From: DATDFB01 sp035276475
GTDB taxonomy: Bacteria > Acidobacteriota > Thermoanaerobaculia > Gp7-AA8
Direction: 5' to 3'
DNA length: 64,000 nt
Assembly: GCA_035276475.1 (NCBI GenBank)
Contig: DATELQ010000004.1
Coordinates: 32,558-96,557 of the forward strand
Position numbers and translations under genes: made by a program. The notes under the pieces are model-generated. The model was given only the letters and a program-made list of their open reading frames with translations. It ran no database searches and was not told the DNA's origin. This document shows, piece after piece, positions 15,773-23,964 of the stretch (positions are counted from its first letter, which is position 1; every line of letters starts with the position of its first letter).

Positions 15773-16387
15773 ATGACCCGACGGGAAAAAGCGACACGGA
15801 TTGGCCACATCCTCGACCACCTCTACCCGCAGCCGCCCATCCCCCTGCGGCACAGGGATCCGTTCACGCTGCTGGTAGCGGTGGTGCTCTCCGCGCAGAC
15901 GACGGACGTGCAGGTCAACAAGGTCACGCCGGCGCTCTTCGCCCGCGCCCGCACGCCCGCCCGGATGGCCGCGCTGCCCGAGAGCGAGATCCTGTCGCTC
16001 ATCCGGAGCTGCGGCTTGGCCCCCGGCAAAGCGCGCAATCTGAAGCGGTTGGCACAGACGCTGGTGCAGGAACATGGTGGCAAGGTCCCGCGCGACATCG
16101 AAGCGCTGGAGCGCCTCCCCGGCGTCGGCCACAAGACCGCGAGCGTGGTGATGACGCAGGCGTTCGGCGAGCCCGCCTTCCCGGTCGACACGCACATCCA
16201 TCGCCTGGCGCAGCGGTGGAAATTGTCGAACGGGAAGAACGTCGTGCAGACGGAGACGGACCTGAAAAAGCTCTTCCCACCCGAAGAGTGGGGCAAGCGG
16301 CACCTGCAGCTCATCTATTTCGGGCGGGAGTACTGTCCGGCACGCGGACACGACGAGGAGGAATGTCCGATCTGTTCCTGGGCTTAG
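15773..16387 (+). CDS. nth: Endonuclease III (DNA glycosylase/AP lyase) with an atypical cysteine cluster
   Basis: 204 residues. Base-excision repair enzyme for oxidised pyrimidines. VVLSAQTTDVQVN, the HhH motif LERLPGVGHKTA with the catalytic Lys121, and FPVDTHIHRLAQR with catalytic Asp139 are all present. The C-terminal iron-sulfur region is unusual: it has Cys-x9-Cys-x2-Cys (CPARGHDEEECPIC) instead of the four-cysteine C-x6-C-x2-C-x5-C pattern, and the protein ends three residues later. The cluster may be incomplete or use another ligand. The stop overlaps the chosen start of the next gene. Confidence 0.9.
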   Translation: MTRREKATRIGHILDHLYPQPPIPLRHRDPFTLLVAVVLSAQTTDVQVNKVTPALFARARTPARMAALPESEILSLIRSCGLAPGKARNLKRLAQTLVQEHGGKVPRDIEALERLPGVGHKTASVVMTQAFGEPAFPVDTHIHRLAQRWKLSNGKNVVQTETDLKKLFPPEEWGKRHLQLIYFGREYCPARGHDEEECPICSWA

Positions 16388-18468
16388 TGATTCGAAACGT
16401 GAAACGCATCCTCTGTTTACTGCTCATCGCGGTGCCGGCGATTGCTGTCGCCGGCGACGTCGCCGTCCGCCCCGCTCCCGTGTGGGCGCAGCGGGTCGAG
16501 GCATCCGAGGGGCGCGTGCCGCGCGACGAGGTGCGCTGGGGGATTTACGGCCTCCTCACCGATCATCAAGTCAAAGTCACCGACGGCAGCGTCGTCGAGT
16601 ACTTCCGGCGCGTGCGCAAAGTCCTCTCCCCCACCGCCGTGCAGAACGCCTCCGAGGTCGCCATCGACTTCGATCCGTCGTTCCAGCGGCTCGTGCTGCA
16701 CGAGGTCGTGCTCATCCGCGGCGCCGCGCGCGTCAATCAACTCGACGCCAAGAACATCCGCGTCATCGAGAAAGAGAGCGAAGCCGACCAGGACATTTAC
16801 GATGGCTCGCTGACGGCGCTGCTGTTCTTGAATGATGTGAGACCGGGCGACGTCATCGACTACTCCTACTCCCTCGAAGGCGCGAACCCGCTCCTCGGCG
16901 CCAAGTACGCCGACGAATTCGACTTCTCCTCGCAGTTCCCCGTCCGCCTCATGCGCCACCGCCTCATCGCCCCGGCGTCGCGCGCGTTCCACTGGCGCAC
17001 GTCCCTCGGCACCAAGCCGACGATCGAGCGCAGCGGCGACGCGCAGATCGTGACCTGGCAGCGGCAGAACATCGTCGCCGAGGAGGTCGAGGACAACACC
17101 CCGCAGTGGTACGACCCGTGGGAGACCCTGCAGGTCACCGAGTACGCCACATGGAACGACGTCGCGCGATGGGCCGACGATCTCTTTCAGCCCGACGCCG
17201 CGTCACGCGCCGCCGTGCACCAGCTCGCGGAGAAAATCCGCCGCGAGCACCGCACGCACGACGCGCAGCTCGCCGCGGCCATCCGCTTCGTCCAGGACGA
17301 CATCCGCTACCTCGGCATCGAGATGGGGCGCAACTCCCACGAGCCGCACCAGCCGGCGGCCACGCTGGCGCAGCGCTACGGCGACTGCAAGGACAAGGCG
17401 TTCCTCCTCTCCCTGCTCCTGCGCGAGCTCGGAACCGAGGCCTATCCGGCGCTCGTCAACACCAAGCTGCGGCGTCGGCTCGACGTCTTTCTACCCTCGC
17501 CGTTCCTCTTCGACCACGTCATCACCCAAGTCATCGACGGTGGCCGCACCTACTGGATCGACGCCACGATCTCGGACCAGGGCGGCACCCTCGCGACCAT
17601 CGACACGCCGAACGACGAGCGCGCGCTCGTCGTCCGCGGCGGCACGGCGGCGCTGACGACGATCGGCGTGCGCGGCGGCGGCACGGTGCGCATCGCCCGC
17701 ACCTACACGGCGCGCGACTTCACCTCACCGGCCGTGCTCGACGTCGTGGCGCGCTACGACGGCGGCCGCGCCGACGAGATCCGCGCCAAGCTGGCCACGC
17801 AGTCGGCGAGCGAGCTGGCCAAGCAGGAGATCAACCGCTACGCCGCCGACGCGCCGAACATCGCCGCGACCGGCGCGCCGCATGTCGAGGACGACCGCCT
17901 CCACAACGTCGTCACCATCCGCGAACGCTACTCGATCCGCGGCCTCTGGCGCGACGGCGCCTGGACGTACGTCCCGCGCGCGATCGAGCAGCACCTCGAC
18001 CGGCCGGAGCAGATCGTCCGGACCATGCCGCTCTCGGTCGACTACCCGCTCGACGTCGCCGAGACGATGACGATCCACCTCCCGGCCAGCCTGCGCGTCT
18101 CGGCGGAGAACACGAGCGTGACGACGCCGGCGCTCCGCTACGATCGCCGCGTGGAGGTCGACGGGAAGACGATCGTCGTCCGCGACGCGCTGCGCGCGAC
18201 CGCCGACTCCGTGCCGGTCGCGCGCGTCGCCGAGCACGTGGCGCTCCTCAACGACACCGCCCGCGCCCTCGGCGTCACCATCTCCTCCCGCCGCGGCGCC
18301 GTGGGCGGGTGGGAGTGGGGGACTGCCGGGCTCGTCGCGTTCGTCGGCGGCTGCACCTCACTCGCTGTGCGCCGCCGGAAGCGCGCGCGGCAGCGTCCCC
18401 TGTATGTCGAGGAGACGCCGCTCGCTGCCGTCGCTGAACGTGACGGAGAGCGGTACGTTCAGCGCTGA
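16387..18468 (+). CDS. DUF3857 and transglutaminase-like domain protein
   Basis: 693 residues from a GTG at 16387, giving a signal-like start (VKRILCLLLIAVPAIAVAG). An ATG at 16363 with GAGGAG immediately before it is an alternative. Residues about 30-230 form DUF3857 (WGIYGLLTDHQVKVTDG, YFRRVRKVLSPTAVQN, LLFLNDVRPGDVIDYSYSLE). The transglutaminase-like core has the catalytic triad candidates Cys in RYGDCKDKAFLL, His in FDHVITQV and Asp in YWIDATISDQG. A single C-terminal membrane helix (about residues 645-665) is followed by a basic tail. It is probably periplasmic and membrane-anchored. Its last 111 bp overlap, antisense, the end of the next gene. Confidence 0.82.
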   Translation: MIRNVKRILCLLLIAVPAIAVAGDVAVRPAPVWAQRVEASEGRVPRDEVRWGIYGLLTDHQVKVTDGSVVEYFRRVRKVLSPTAVQNASEVAIDFDPSFQRLVLHEVVLIRGAARVNQLDAKNIRVIEKESEADQDIYDGSLTALLFLNDVRPGDVIDYSYSLEGANPLLGAKYADEFDFSSQFPVRLMRHRLIAPASRAFHWRTSLGTKPTIERSGDAQIVTWQRQNIVAEEVEDNTPQWYDPWETLQVTEYATWNDVARWADDLFQPDAASRAAVHQLAEKIRREHRTHDAQLAAAIRFVQDDIRYLGIEMGRNSHEPHQPAATLAQRYGDCKDKAFLLSLLLRELGTEAYPALVNTKLRRRLDVFLPSPFLFDHVITQVIDGGRTYWIDATISDQGGTLATIDTPNDERALVVRGGTAALTTIGVRGGGTVRIARTYTARDFTSPAVLDVVARYDGGRADEIRAKLATQSASELAKQEINRYAADAPNIAATGAPHVEDDRLHNVVTIRERYSIRGLWRDGAWTYVPRAIEQHLDRPEQIVRTMPLSVDYPLDVAETMTIHLPASLRVSAENTSVTTPALRYDRRVEVDGKTIVVRDALRATADSVPVARVAEHVALLNDTARALGVTISSRRGAVGGWEWGTAGLVAFVGGCTSLAVRRRKRARQRPLYVEETPLAAVAERDGERYVQR

Positions 18469-19743
18469 GTCGGTCTTGATCCTGTAGCCGAGCGTCCGCG
18501 CCGCCACCGTCTGCTTCGCCACGCGCGCCGTCTCCAGCGCGCCGATCGCGCCGCTGCTGTCCATCACGAACGCGTCGACCTCGCCGTCGCCGGCGAAGAG
18601 CGGCCAGCCGAGCGTCAGCGTGGCCGGCAGCACGAGTGTCTTCGGCGGGCAGCAGGTCTGCTCGACCAGGCCGCGCTCGTCGCCGCGGGCGCGCACCGTC
18701 CACTTCGCCTTGTCGCCGTAGGCGCGCGTGCGCACGACGTGGTCGCCGTCGCGGCGCGTGACCTCGACGAAGTCGGGCGCGCGATGCGCGTCCAGCCCCG
18801 CGAACGTCTCGATCGTCTTCGTCGGCGTCTTGGCCGGCACGATCAGGCTGTGCGCGAGGAGCCCGCCGTCCTTCGTCTCCCACAGCTCCCACGTCTCCGT
18901 GGCCCGCTCGCGGCGCGCGTCGCGGATCTCGTAGTGGCCGCTGGCGAGGAGCGCCTTGCGCTCGTAACGGCCGGGGTGCGGCGGGAGCGTCTCGCCGGCC
19001 AGCATCATGGCCACGTCTTGTTCGACCGTCGCCGTCACCGGCGTCTCCACCACGCGGCCGATCTCGTTGCGGCCGCGCTCGACGATCATCGTCGGCACGT
19101 TCGTCAGGCGCTGATCGCGGACGGTCTCGAGCGGCGTGAGGAACTCGGGGCCGATGCCGTAGAGGTCGACCTGGAGCAACGAATTGTTCGCTTCGTGCAG
19201 CGCCTTGAGAAGCCGCGGCACGGCGCGCTTGCTGTCGCCGCACCACGTCGCGAAGAAGATAGTGACGTGGGCCGGCTTCGCCGCGCGGAGCTTCTCGACG
19301 ACGGCCGCGTCCGGCGTGTAGTGGTCGTGGATCGACTTCCAGACCGGCGCGGTCGCCCAGAGCGTCTCCTCGGACATCGGCCCGGCGTGGCTCTGGTGCG
19401 GATAGATGAGGACGTCCTTGCCGAGGTAGCTGGAGTCGTCCGGCATCGCGAACGAACCGAGGCGCTGCGTCGGGAACGTGTCGGGCGTCGTCGCGGCGGT
19501 GCGGTCGTCGTTGAAGGCGAAGAGCGCGCGGCCGGCCGAGAGAAGCTCGTGCGTGTCGCGGTCGAAGATCCAGGCGTCGCCCGCCGGCGGCAGGTAGGCC
19601 AGGCGATGCTCGTGGACGAGCGTCTGGCCGTCACGCGTCAAGGTGCCGTGGACGTAGACGTCGCGGAGCGTGTCGTTCCACTTGAGATCCGCGATGGCGG
19701 GGAGGGCAGAGAGGAGCAGGAGAGCCGGGAGCAGTCGTCGCAT
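18358..19743 (-). CDS. Secreted protein with a thioredoxin-fold domain (CGDS active site)
   Basis: 461 residues with an N-terminal signal peptide (MRRLLPALLLLSALPAIA). The first 140 residues are not recognised. Residues about 150-250 form a thioredoxin fold: HVTIFFATWCGDSKRAVPRL, where the usual CxxC is CGDS with a single Cys, followed by the cis-Pro region TNVPTMIVERG. A one-Cys active site argues against classical disulfide exchange. The C-terminal 200 residues resemble a DUF3108-like beta-rich region. A GGAGG site lies 4 nt before the ATG at 19743; ATG 19746 is also possible. The 3' end runs 111 bp into the convergent DUF3857 gene. Confidence 0.7.
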   Translation of the reverse strand: MRRLLPALLLLSALPAIADLKWNDTLRDVYVHGTLTRDGQTLVHEHRLAYLPPAGDAWIFDRDTHELLSAGRALFAFNDDRTAATTPDTFPTQRLGSFAMPDDSSYLGKDVLIYPHQSHAGPMSEETLWATAPVWKSIHDHYTPDAAVVEKLRAAKPAHVTIFFATWCGDSKRAVPRLLKALHEANNSLLQVDLYGIGPEFLTPLETVRDQRLTNVPTMIVERGRNEIGRVVETPVTATVEQDVAMMLAGETLPPHPGRYERKALLASGHYEIRDARRERATETWELWETKDGGLLAHSLIVPAKTPTKTIETFAGLDAHRAPDFVEVTRRDGDHVVRTRAYGDKAKWTVRARGDERGLVEQTCCPPKTLVLPATLTLGWPLFAGDGEVDAFVMDSSGAIGALETARVAKQTVAARTLGYRIKTDSALNVPLSVTFSDGSERRLLDIQGTLPRALPAAHSE

Positions 19744-19746
19744 CAT

Positions 19747-19865
19747 GCCTCCAGTTGTGTTTGGCAATAGGACGCGCGGCCGACCGGTAGGTTCTGGAAA
19801 TTATATTGCAGTAAAGCCCGTTGGTTCGGCAACACGCAACACAACCAAAAGGAGAAGGCTTCAGC
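19747..19865 (+). promoter_or_regulatory. Promoter and leader of the cold-shock gene
   Basis: AT-rich for this genome. TATATT (19802-19807) is the best -10 candidate and would give a leader of about 50 nt. An AAAAGGAGA sequence lies 10-15 nt before the ATG, so the ribosome site is slightly distant. A long structured leader is usual for csp genes and would allow temperature control. The divergent thioredoxin-fold gene starts at the left edge. Confidence 0.4.
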
Positions 19866-20072
19866 ATGCGTAGCAACGGCACTGTCAAGTGGTTCAATGA
19901 CGCGAAAGGCTTCGGCTTCATCACCATGTCGAGCGGAGAGGACGTCTTCGTCCACTTCAGCGCGATCCAGGCGAAGGGCTTCCGCAGCCTGCCCGAGGGA
20001 GCCAGCGTCGAGTTCGATCTCGTCCAGGGCCCGAAGGGCCTCCAGGCGCAGAATGTGACGGTCGCGGCGTAA
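19866..20072 (+). CDS. csp: Cold-shock protein (CspA family)
   Basis: A 68-residue single cold-shock domain that binds single-stranded RNA/DNA and melts secondary structure. It has the starting NGTVKWFNDAKGFGFI (RNP1 = KGFGFI) and the VFVHFSAI segment (RNP2). The size and composition are standard. The stop codon sits in the loop of a perfect 9-bp hairpin that probably ends the transcript. Confidence 0.97.
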   Translation: MRSNGTVKWFNDAKGFGFITMSSGEDVFVHFSAIQAKGFRSLPEGASVEFDLVQGPKGLQAQNVTVAA

Positions 20073-20081
20073 GCCGCGACC
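20060..20081. terminator. Bidirectional hairpin with the csp stop codon in its loop
   Basis: A perfect 9-bp stem GGTCGCGGC / GCCGCGACC closes a GTAA tetraloop (GNRA type) at 20069-20072. The loop contains the csp TAA. The stem touches the stop codon of the convergent gene (20082-20084). There is no long T-run, only CTCTTT a few bases on, so intrinsic termination is likely but unproven. Confidence 0.55.
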
Positions 20082-21155
20082 TCACTCTTTCGGAGCGCTT
20101 CTCTCCCCCGGCTGCAACGGCAGCCCCACGTCCCCGTAGTCGCGCATGAACACCATCAGCCCGTAGACGGGCGTGTTGTGCTCGAACCCCGCCACGAGCT
20201 GGTCGTTGTAGCGGTCGATGAAAAAGTCGAACGGGTCGTGCGGGTCGGTGTCCGTGACCTCCATGTCCGCGTCGAGCATCAAGAGCTTCCCCATCCGCAG
20301 CGTGCCGTGCCGGTAGTACATGACGTTCTTCTCGTTCGGGTACGGCGGCGCCAGATCCGCTAAATGCATCCCGGCGTCGAAGACCTGCACGAGCTCACTC
20401 CCCTCGATGTGCACGTCGCTCAAGTGCGCGTCGATCTGCGGCGGCGGAAGGATCTTCGTCGGCTCCAGCAGCAGATCGTTCTTCTCCGCCTGCACCCCCT
20501 TCGCCTTGCTGAGGTCGAGCATCTTTTCCATGCTCAGGCCGAGGGCCTTGAGGAGTCCGAGGCCGTTGATGCCGCAGATGTCGAGCTTCGTCGGATGGAT
20601 GCGGATGCGGCCGTCCGGCGTCGCCGAGACGTCGCCGTACATCGTGAACGGAATGTCGACGCCCTTGTGCATGATGCCGGACTGGATGAGCTGACCACCC
20701 TCCGGCACGACGTGGAGATTCTTGAGCGGCGCGCCGTCGTAGCCGAAGACGTAGCGGTTCATGAGCTGATCGAGCCCGACCGAGTCCATGCCGATCTTCG
20801 CCTTGTCGATCTTGACGACGAACTCGGTCTTGTTGTCGAAGTTGACCGGCTTCCCCGCCGCCTTCGACACGAACTGCCCGCGCAGCGAGTGGATGTGCAT
20901 GACGGTGGTGGCGTCGATGTGGAAGTCGACGCCGCGCATCATGGCCTCGACCGGCGCCTTCGACTGCGCCTCCGTCGGCGTCGGGATGTCCTGCGACCCG
21001 ATCTCCGGAATCCGCGACGGCGGCGGCTCCGGCAGCTTCACCGCGGGCATGCCTTTGCGCAGGCAGCAGCAGGCGGGAAGGAGGAGAAGGGAGAGGAGGA
21101 TGGCGATGGCGGCGGCGACGAGGGTAATGGGCTTCCACGGTAGCGTTCGTGGCAT
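20082..21155 (-). CDS. Membrane-anchored or lipoprotein of unknown function
   Basis: 357 residues. An N-terminal hydrophobic segment (ITLVAAAIAILLSLLLLPACC) ends in three Cys, so it is either a lipoprotein or a single-pass anchored periplasmic protein. A Pro-rich linker follows. The rest is predicted soluble and beta-rich, with VDFHIDATTVMHIHSLRGQF and IDAHLSDVHIEGSELVQVFD suggesting repeated strand-rich layers as in AsmA/LEA-like proteins. I do not recognise the family. It converges with csp across the hairpin at 20060-20081, and diverges from the ABC exporter across a 144-bp region containing a large inverted repeat. Confidence 0.6.
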   Translation of the reverse strand: MPRTLPWKPITLVAAAIAILLSLLLLPACCCLRKGMPAVKLPEPPPSRIPEIGSQDIPTPTEAQSKAPVEAMMRGVDFHIDATTVMHIHSLRGQFVSKAAGKPVNFDNKTEFVVKIDKAKIGMDSVGLDQLMNRYVFGYDGAPLKNLHVVPEGGQLIQSGIMHKGVDIPFTMYGDVSATPDGRIRIHPTKLDICGINGLGLLKALGLSMEKMLDLSKAKGVQAEKNDLLLEPTKILPPPQIDAHLSDVHIEGSELVQVFDAGMHLADLAPPYPNEKNVMYYRHGTLRMGKLLMLDADMEVTDTDPHDPFDFFIDRYNDQLVAGFEHNTPVYGLMVFMRDYGDVGLPLQPGERSAPKE

Positions 21156-21194
21156 GCGGGGTGAGCAGTTTCACGAGTCGGGCCAGCGGTTCTT

Positions 21195-21286
21195 CGTTCT
21201 TGGTTCTTAGGTTCTTAGGTTCTTAGGTTTGTCCCGCCAATAACCTAAGAACCTAACAACCTAAGAACCTAACAACCCAAGAACCC
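21195..21286. repeat. Large inverted repeat built of 8-bp tandem units in a divergent promoter region
   Basis: The left arm (21195-21230) repeats TCTTAGGT three times after TTCTTGGT. The right arm (21241-21285) is the complementary series AACCTAAG / AACCTAAC repeated about five times. About 10 bp separate the arms. RNA or extruded DNA would form a stem of roughly 30 bp that could slip in 8-bp register. It lies between the unknown lipoprotein (starts 21155) and the ABC ATPase (starts 21300). Confidence 0.8.
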
Positions 21287-21287
21287 G

Positions 21288-21293
21288 TAACAT
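21288..21293 (+). promoter_or_regulatory. Possible -10 box (TAACAT) of the ABC exporter operon
   Basis: TAACAT ends 6 bp before the GTG start at 21300, right after the inverted repeat. There is no Shine-Dalgarno sequence; this fits the leaderless pattern elsewhere in the window. Confidence 0.35.
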
Positions 21294-21299
21294 CTCCCC

Positions 21300-22016
21300 G
21301 TGATCGAAGTCATCAACCTCACAAAAAACTACGAAGCCCTCCTCGCCGTCGACCACCTCTCCTTCTCCGTCAAGCGCGGCGAGGTCCTCGGGTTGGTCGG
21401 GCCGAACGGCGCGGGGAAGACCACCACCCTGCGCGCGTTGGCCGGTATCCATCCGCCGACCGAGGGGCAGATTCGGATCTGCGGGGCGGACCTGCGGGAG
21501 GCGCCCGTTGACGCCAAGAAGCACCTCGCCTTCATGCCCGACGAGCCGCGGCTCTTCGACTACTTGACCGTCGAGGAGCACCTCCAATTCGTCGCGCGCA
21601 TCTACGGCGTCGCCGACTTCCGCGAGCAGATGGAGCCGCTCCTCGCGGAGCTCGAGCTCGCCGACAAGCGCCGCGCCCTCCCCTCGGAGCTCTCGCGCGG
21701 CATGAAGCAGAAGCTCATGATCGCCTGCGGCTTCATCCACGCCCCCGACGTCCTGATCTTCGACGAGCCCTTGACCGGCCTCGACCCCCTCGGCATCCGG
21801 CGCATGAAAGAGTCGATCGTCAAGCGCGCCCAGGACGGCGCCTCCGTCATCTTGAGCTCCCACCTCCTCTACCTCGTCGAGGAGCTCTGCGACACCGTCC
21901 TCATCATCAACCACGGCAAGCGCGCCGCGTACGGCACCATCGAAGACCTGAAGTGGCAGATCGGGCGCGACGCCTCGCTCGAGGATGCGTTCCTGAAAAT
22001 CACGGAGACCGCGTGA
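21300..22016 (+). CDS. ABC exporter ATP-binding protein
   Basis: 238 residues starting at GTG 21300. It carries Walker A GPNGAGKTT, signature ELSRGMKQKL (a variant of LSGGQ common in ABC-2 exporters), Walker B VLIFDEPLTGLD and the switch His in ILSSHLLYLVEEL. It powers the membrane protein encoded immediately downstream (GTGA overlap). The substrate is unknown; two-gene modules of this type export lipids, peptides or drugs. Confidence 0.9.
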   Translation: MIEVINLTKNYEALLAVDHLSFSVKRGEVLGLVGPNGAGKTTTLRALAGIHPPTEGQIRICGADLREAPVDAKKHLAFMPDEPRLFDYLTVEEHLQFVARIYGVADFREQMEPLLAELELADKRRALPSELSRGMKQKLMIACGFIHAPDVLIFDEPLTGLDPLGIRRMKESIVKRAQDGASVILSSHLLYLVEELCDTVLIINHGKRAAYGTIEDLKWQIGRDASLEDAFLKITETA

Positions 22017-23722
22017 TCGTCGCCCGCGCCTTCGTCGAGCTCGCGGTACGCTCCTTCCGCAACCGCATCGTGTCGCGCGTGAAGCGGATGAAAGACCCGC
22101 GCTATGCGGTGGGCGCGCTCTTCGGCCTCCTCTACTTCGGCTGGATCTTCTTCCGCAACCGCGCCGGCTCGGCGCGCTTCTTCGGCGCCGCCGGGCCGGC
22201 CAGCGAGCTGCGCCTCGACGCCGTCTCCGCCGTCGTCCTCTTCATCATGCTCTTCGCCTGGGCGCTGCCGGGTGACTCCGGCGGCCTCGAGTTCAGCGAG
22301 GCGGAGATCGCGTTCCTCTTCCCCGCGCCGCTGCGGCGCCGCGACCTGCTCCTCTACAAGATCATCCGCCAGCAGCCGCAGGTGCTGATGAGCGTTCTCG
22401 TCTTCACGTTCTTCGGCGCCACGCGCTCGAAGTTCATCGGCCTCTGGATCGCCTTCAGCGTGATGTCGATCTACATGATGCTCGTCGCGCTCGGGCGCGC
22501 GCGGCTGCGGCTGATGGGGATCAACTTCCTGGTGCGGCTCATCGCTGTCCTGGCCATCGCCTTCGGCATCGCCGCCGTCGCCTTCTTCGCCGTCAAAGGG
22601 ACGCGGCTCGACCTCGTCCACGTCACGCGCGACGTGCGCATGGCGCGGATCGACACCATCTTCCACATCCCTGCGATTGCGGCGATTCTCTTCCTCCCGA
22701 AGCTCTACGCCGGCGCGGTCTTCCCGCCGTCGCTCCTGACGCTGGCGACGTCGTCGCTCGCTCTCCTCCTCATCGGCGCGCTCTTTTTCGTCATCGCCGA
22801 CCGCCTCAACGTCTCGTTCGAGGAAGGATCGCTGGTGCGCGCGCAGCGGCGCAACGAGCGGCTGCAGCAGATGCGCGAGCGCCGCGGCGGCCGCTACGTG
22901 ATGTTCAAGCGCGCCCGCGCGCCGTTCCGCCTCGCGCCGACCGGAAGGCCGGAGACCGCCATCGTCTGGAAGAACACGGTGGCCACGGTGCGGATGTCGC
23001 TGGCGTGGATCATCATCATCGTCATCGTCTTCGCGGTGCTGGTCGTCAACGCCGCCTTCATGTCGCCCGTCGCGCGCAGCGCCGTCGGCGTCACGTTCCT
23101 GATGCTCACTTGCCTGATGCCGTTCATCGGCCCGAACATCTTCACGAACGATCTCCGCCTCGACCTGCCGCGGCTCGAGGTGCTGAAGAGCTATCCGCTG
23201 TCGGGGGAGGGAATCGTGGCGGCGGAGGTGGCGGCGCCGCTGGTCATCATCGCGGCGCTGGAGCTGACGACGATCGGCTGCGCCTGGGCGATCCTGGCCA
23301 CGTCCGCGAGCAAGATGACGGAGATCGTCGGCGCGGAGTTCGCCGTGGTGGCGCTGCTGCTGGCGGTGCCGGTCGTGGCGCTGCAGCTCCTCATCCGCAA
23401 CGCCGTCCCGATCATCTTTCCGGCTTGGGCGGTCCGGACGAAGGAAGATCCGCGCGGCTTCGTCATCACCGGGCAGCGGCTGCTGCTGGTGCTCGGCAAC
23501 CTGGTCGTGCTCGGCCTGGCGCTCGTCCCGGCCGCGCTCGTCTTCGCCCCCTCGGCGTACATCGCCATCAAGTTTTTCCACGGCAACGCCATCTTCATGG
23601 CCGTCATGACGGCGCCCGCCATCGTGGTGATCTGCGGGGAGGTCTGGCTCGGCGTTCGCTTCCTCGGGTCGCGGTTCGAGGCGCTCGACGTGTCGCAGGA
23701 ATTCGACACGATTGCCGTGTAA
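22013..23722 (+). CDS. ABC-2 type exporter permease
   Basis: 569 residues with about ten to twelve hydrophobic segments in two blocks. The GTG at 22013 overlaps the ATPase stop by 4 bp. The N-terminal RSFRNRIVSRVKRMKDPRY and PEAEIAFLFPAP-like segment (EFSEAEIAFLFPAPLRRRDL) are typical of putative ABC exporters in Acidobacteriota. A charged cytoplasmic loop (about residues 275-320) separates the halves. The C-terminus reads QEFDTIAV, and the same eight codons recur 269 bp downstream (see the remnant at 23965). The product probably forms a transporter with the preceding ATPase. Confidence 0.82.
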   Translation: MIVARAFVELAVRSFRNRIVSRVKRMKDPRYAVGALFGLLYFGWIFFRNRAGSARFFGAAGPASELRLDAVSAVVLFIMLFAWALPGDSGGLEFSEAEIAFLFPAPLRRRDLLLYKIIRQQPQVLMSVLVFTFFGATRSKFIGLWIAFSVMSIYMMLVALGRARLRLMGINFLVRLIAVLAIAFGIAAVAFFAVKGTRLDLVHVTRDVRMARIDTIFHIPAIAAILFLPKLYAGAVFPPSLLTLATSSLALLLIGALFFVIADRLNVSFEEGSLVRAQRRNERLQQMRERRGGRYVMFKRARAPFRLAPTGRPETAIVWKNTVATVRMSLAWIIIIVIVFAVLVVNAAFMSPVARSAVGVTFLMLTCLMPFIGPNIFTNDLRLDLPRLEVLKSYPLSGEGIVAAEVAAPLVIIAALELTTIGCAWAILATSASKMTEIVGAEFAVVALLLAVPVVALQLLIRNAVPIIFPAWAVRTKEDPRGFVITGQRLLLVLGNLVVLGLALVPAALVFAPSAYIAIKFFHGNAIFMAVMTAPAIVVICGEVWLGVRFLGSRFEALDVSQEFDTIAV

Positions 23723-23730
23723 CGGCGCAC

Positions 23731-23936
23731 GCCGGCAAGCTCACGGCAGACGCTGACAAGCTCACTTAACCCGCTGACAATCTCACTTAACTAGCTGAGA
23801 ATCTCTCTTAACTAGCTGAGAATCTCTCTTAACTAGCTGAGAATCTCTCTTAACTAGCCGAGAATCTCTCTTAACTTGCTGAGAATCTCTCTTAGTTTGC
23901 TGAGATTGCCAGCTAGCTAAGTGAGATTGTCAGCGG
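23731..23936. repeat. 21-bp tandem array with an inverted terminal unit
   Basis: Eight recognisable 21-bp units start at 23752 (core gctgagaatctctcttaac), with a degenerate ninth at 23731-23751. Units three to five are identical. The array ends with an inverted unit: 23910-23936 is the reverse complement of 23771-23797 at 26 of 27 positions. A 21-bp period is two DNA helical turns, so repeated protein sites would lie on one face. There are no spacers, so it is not CRISPR. Confidence 0.9.
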
Positions 23937-23964
23937 ATTTGCTTCCTCCGCAGGCCGTGCCGGC

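Noticed and set aside
23731..23936. CRISPR array
   Set aside because: The 21-bp units are directly contiguous with no spacers, and no cas genes are near.
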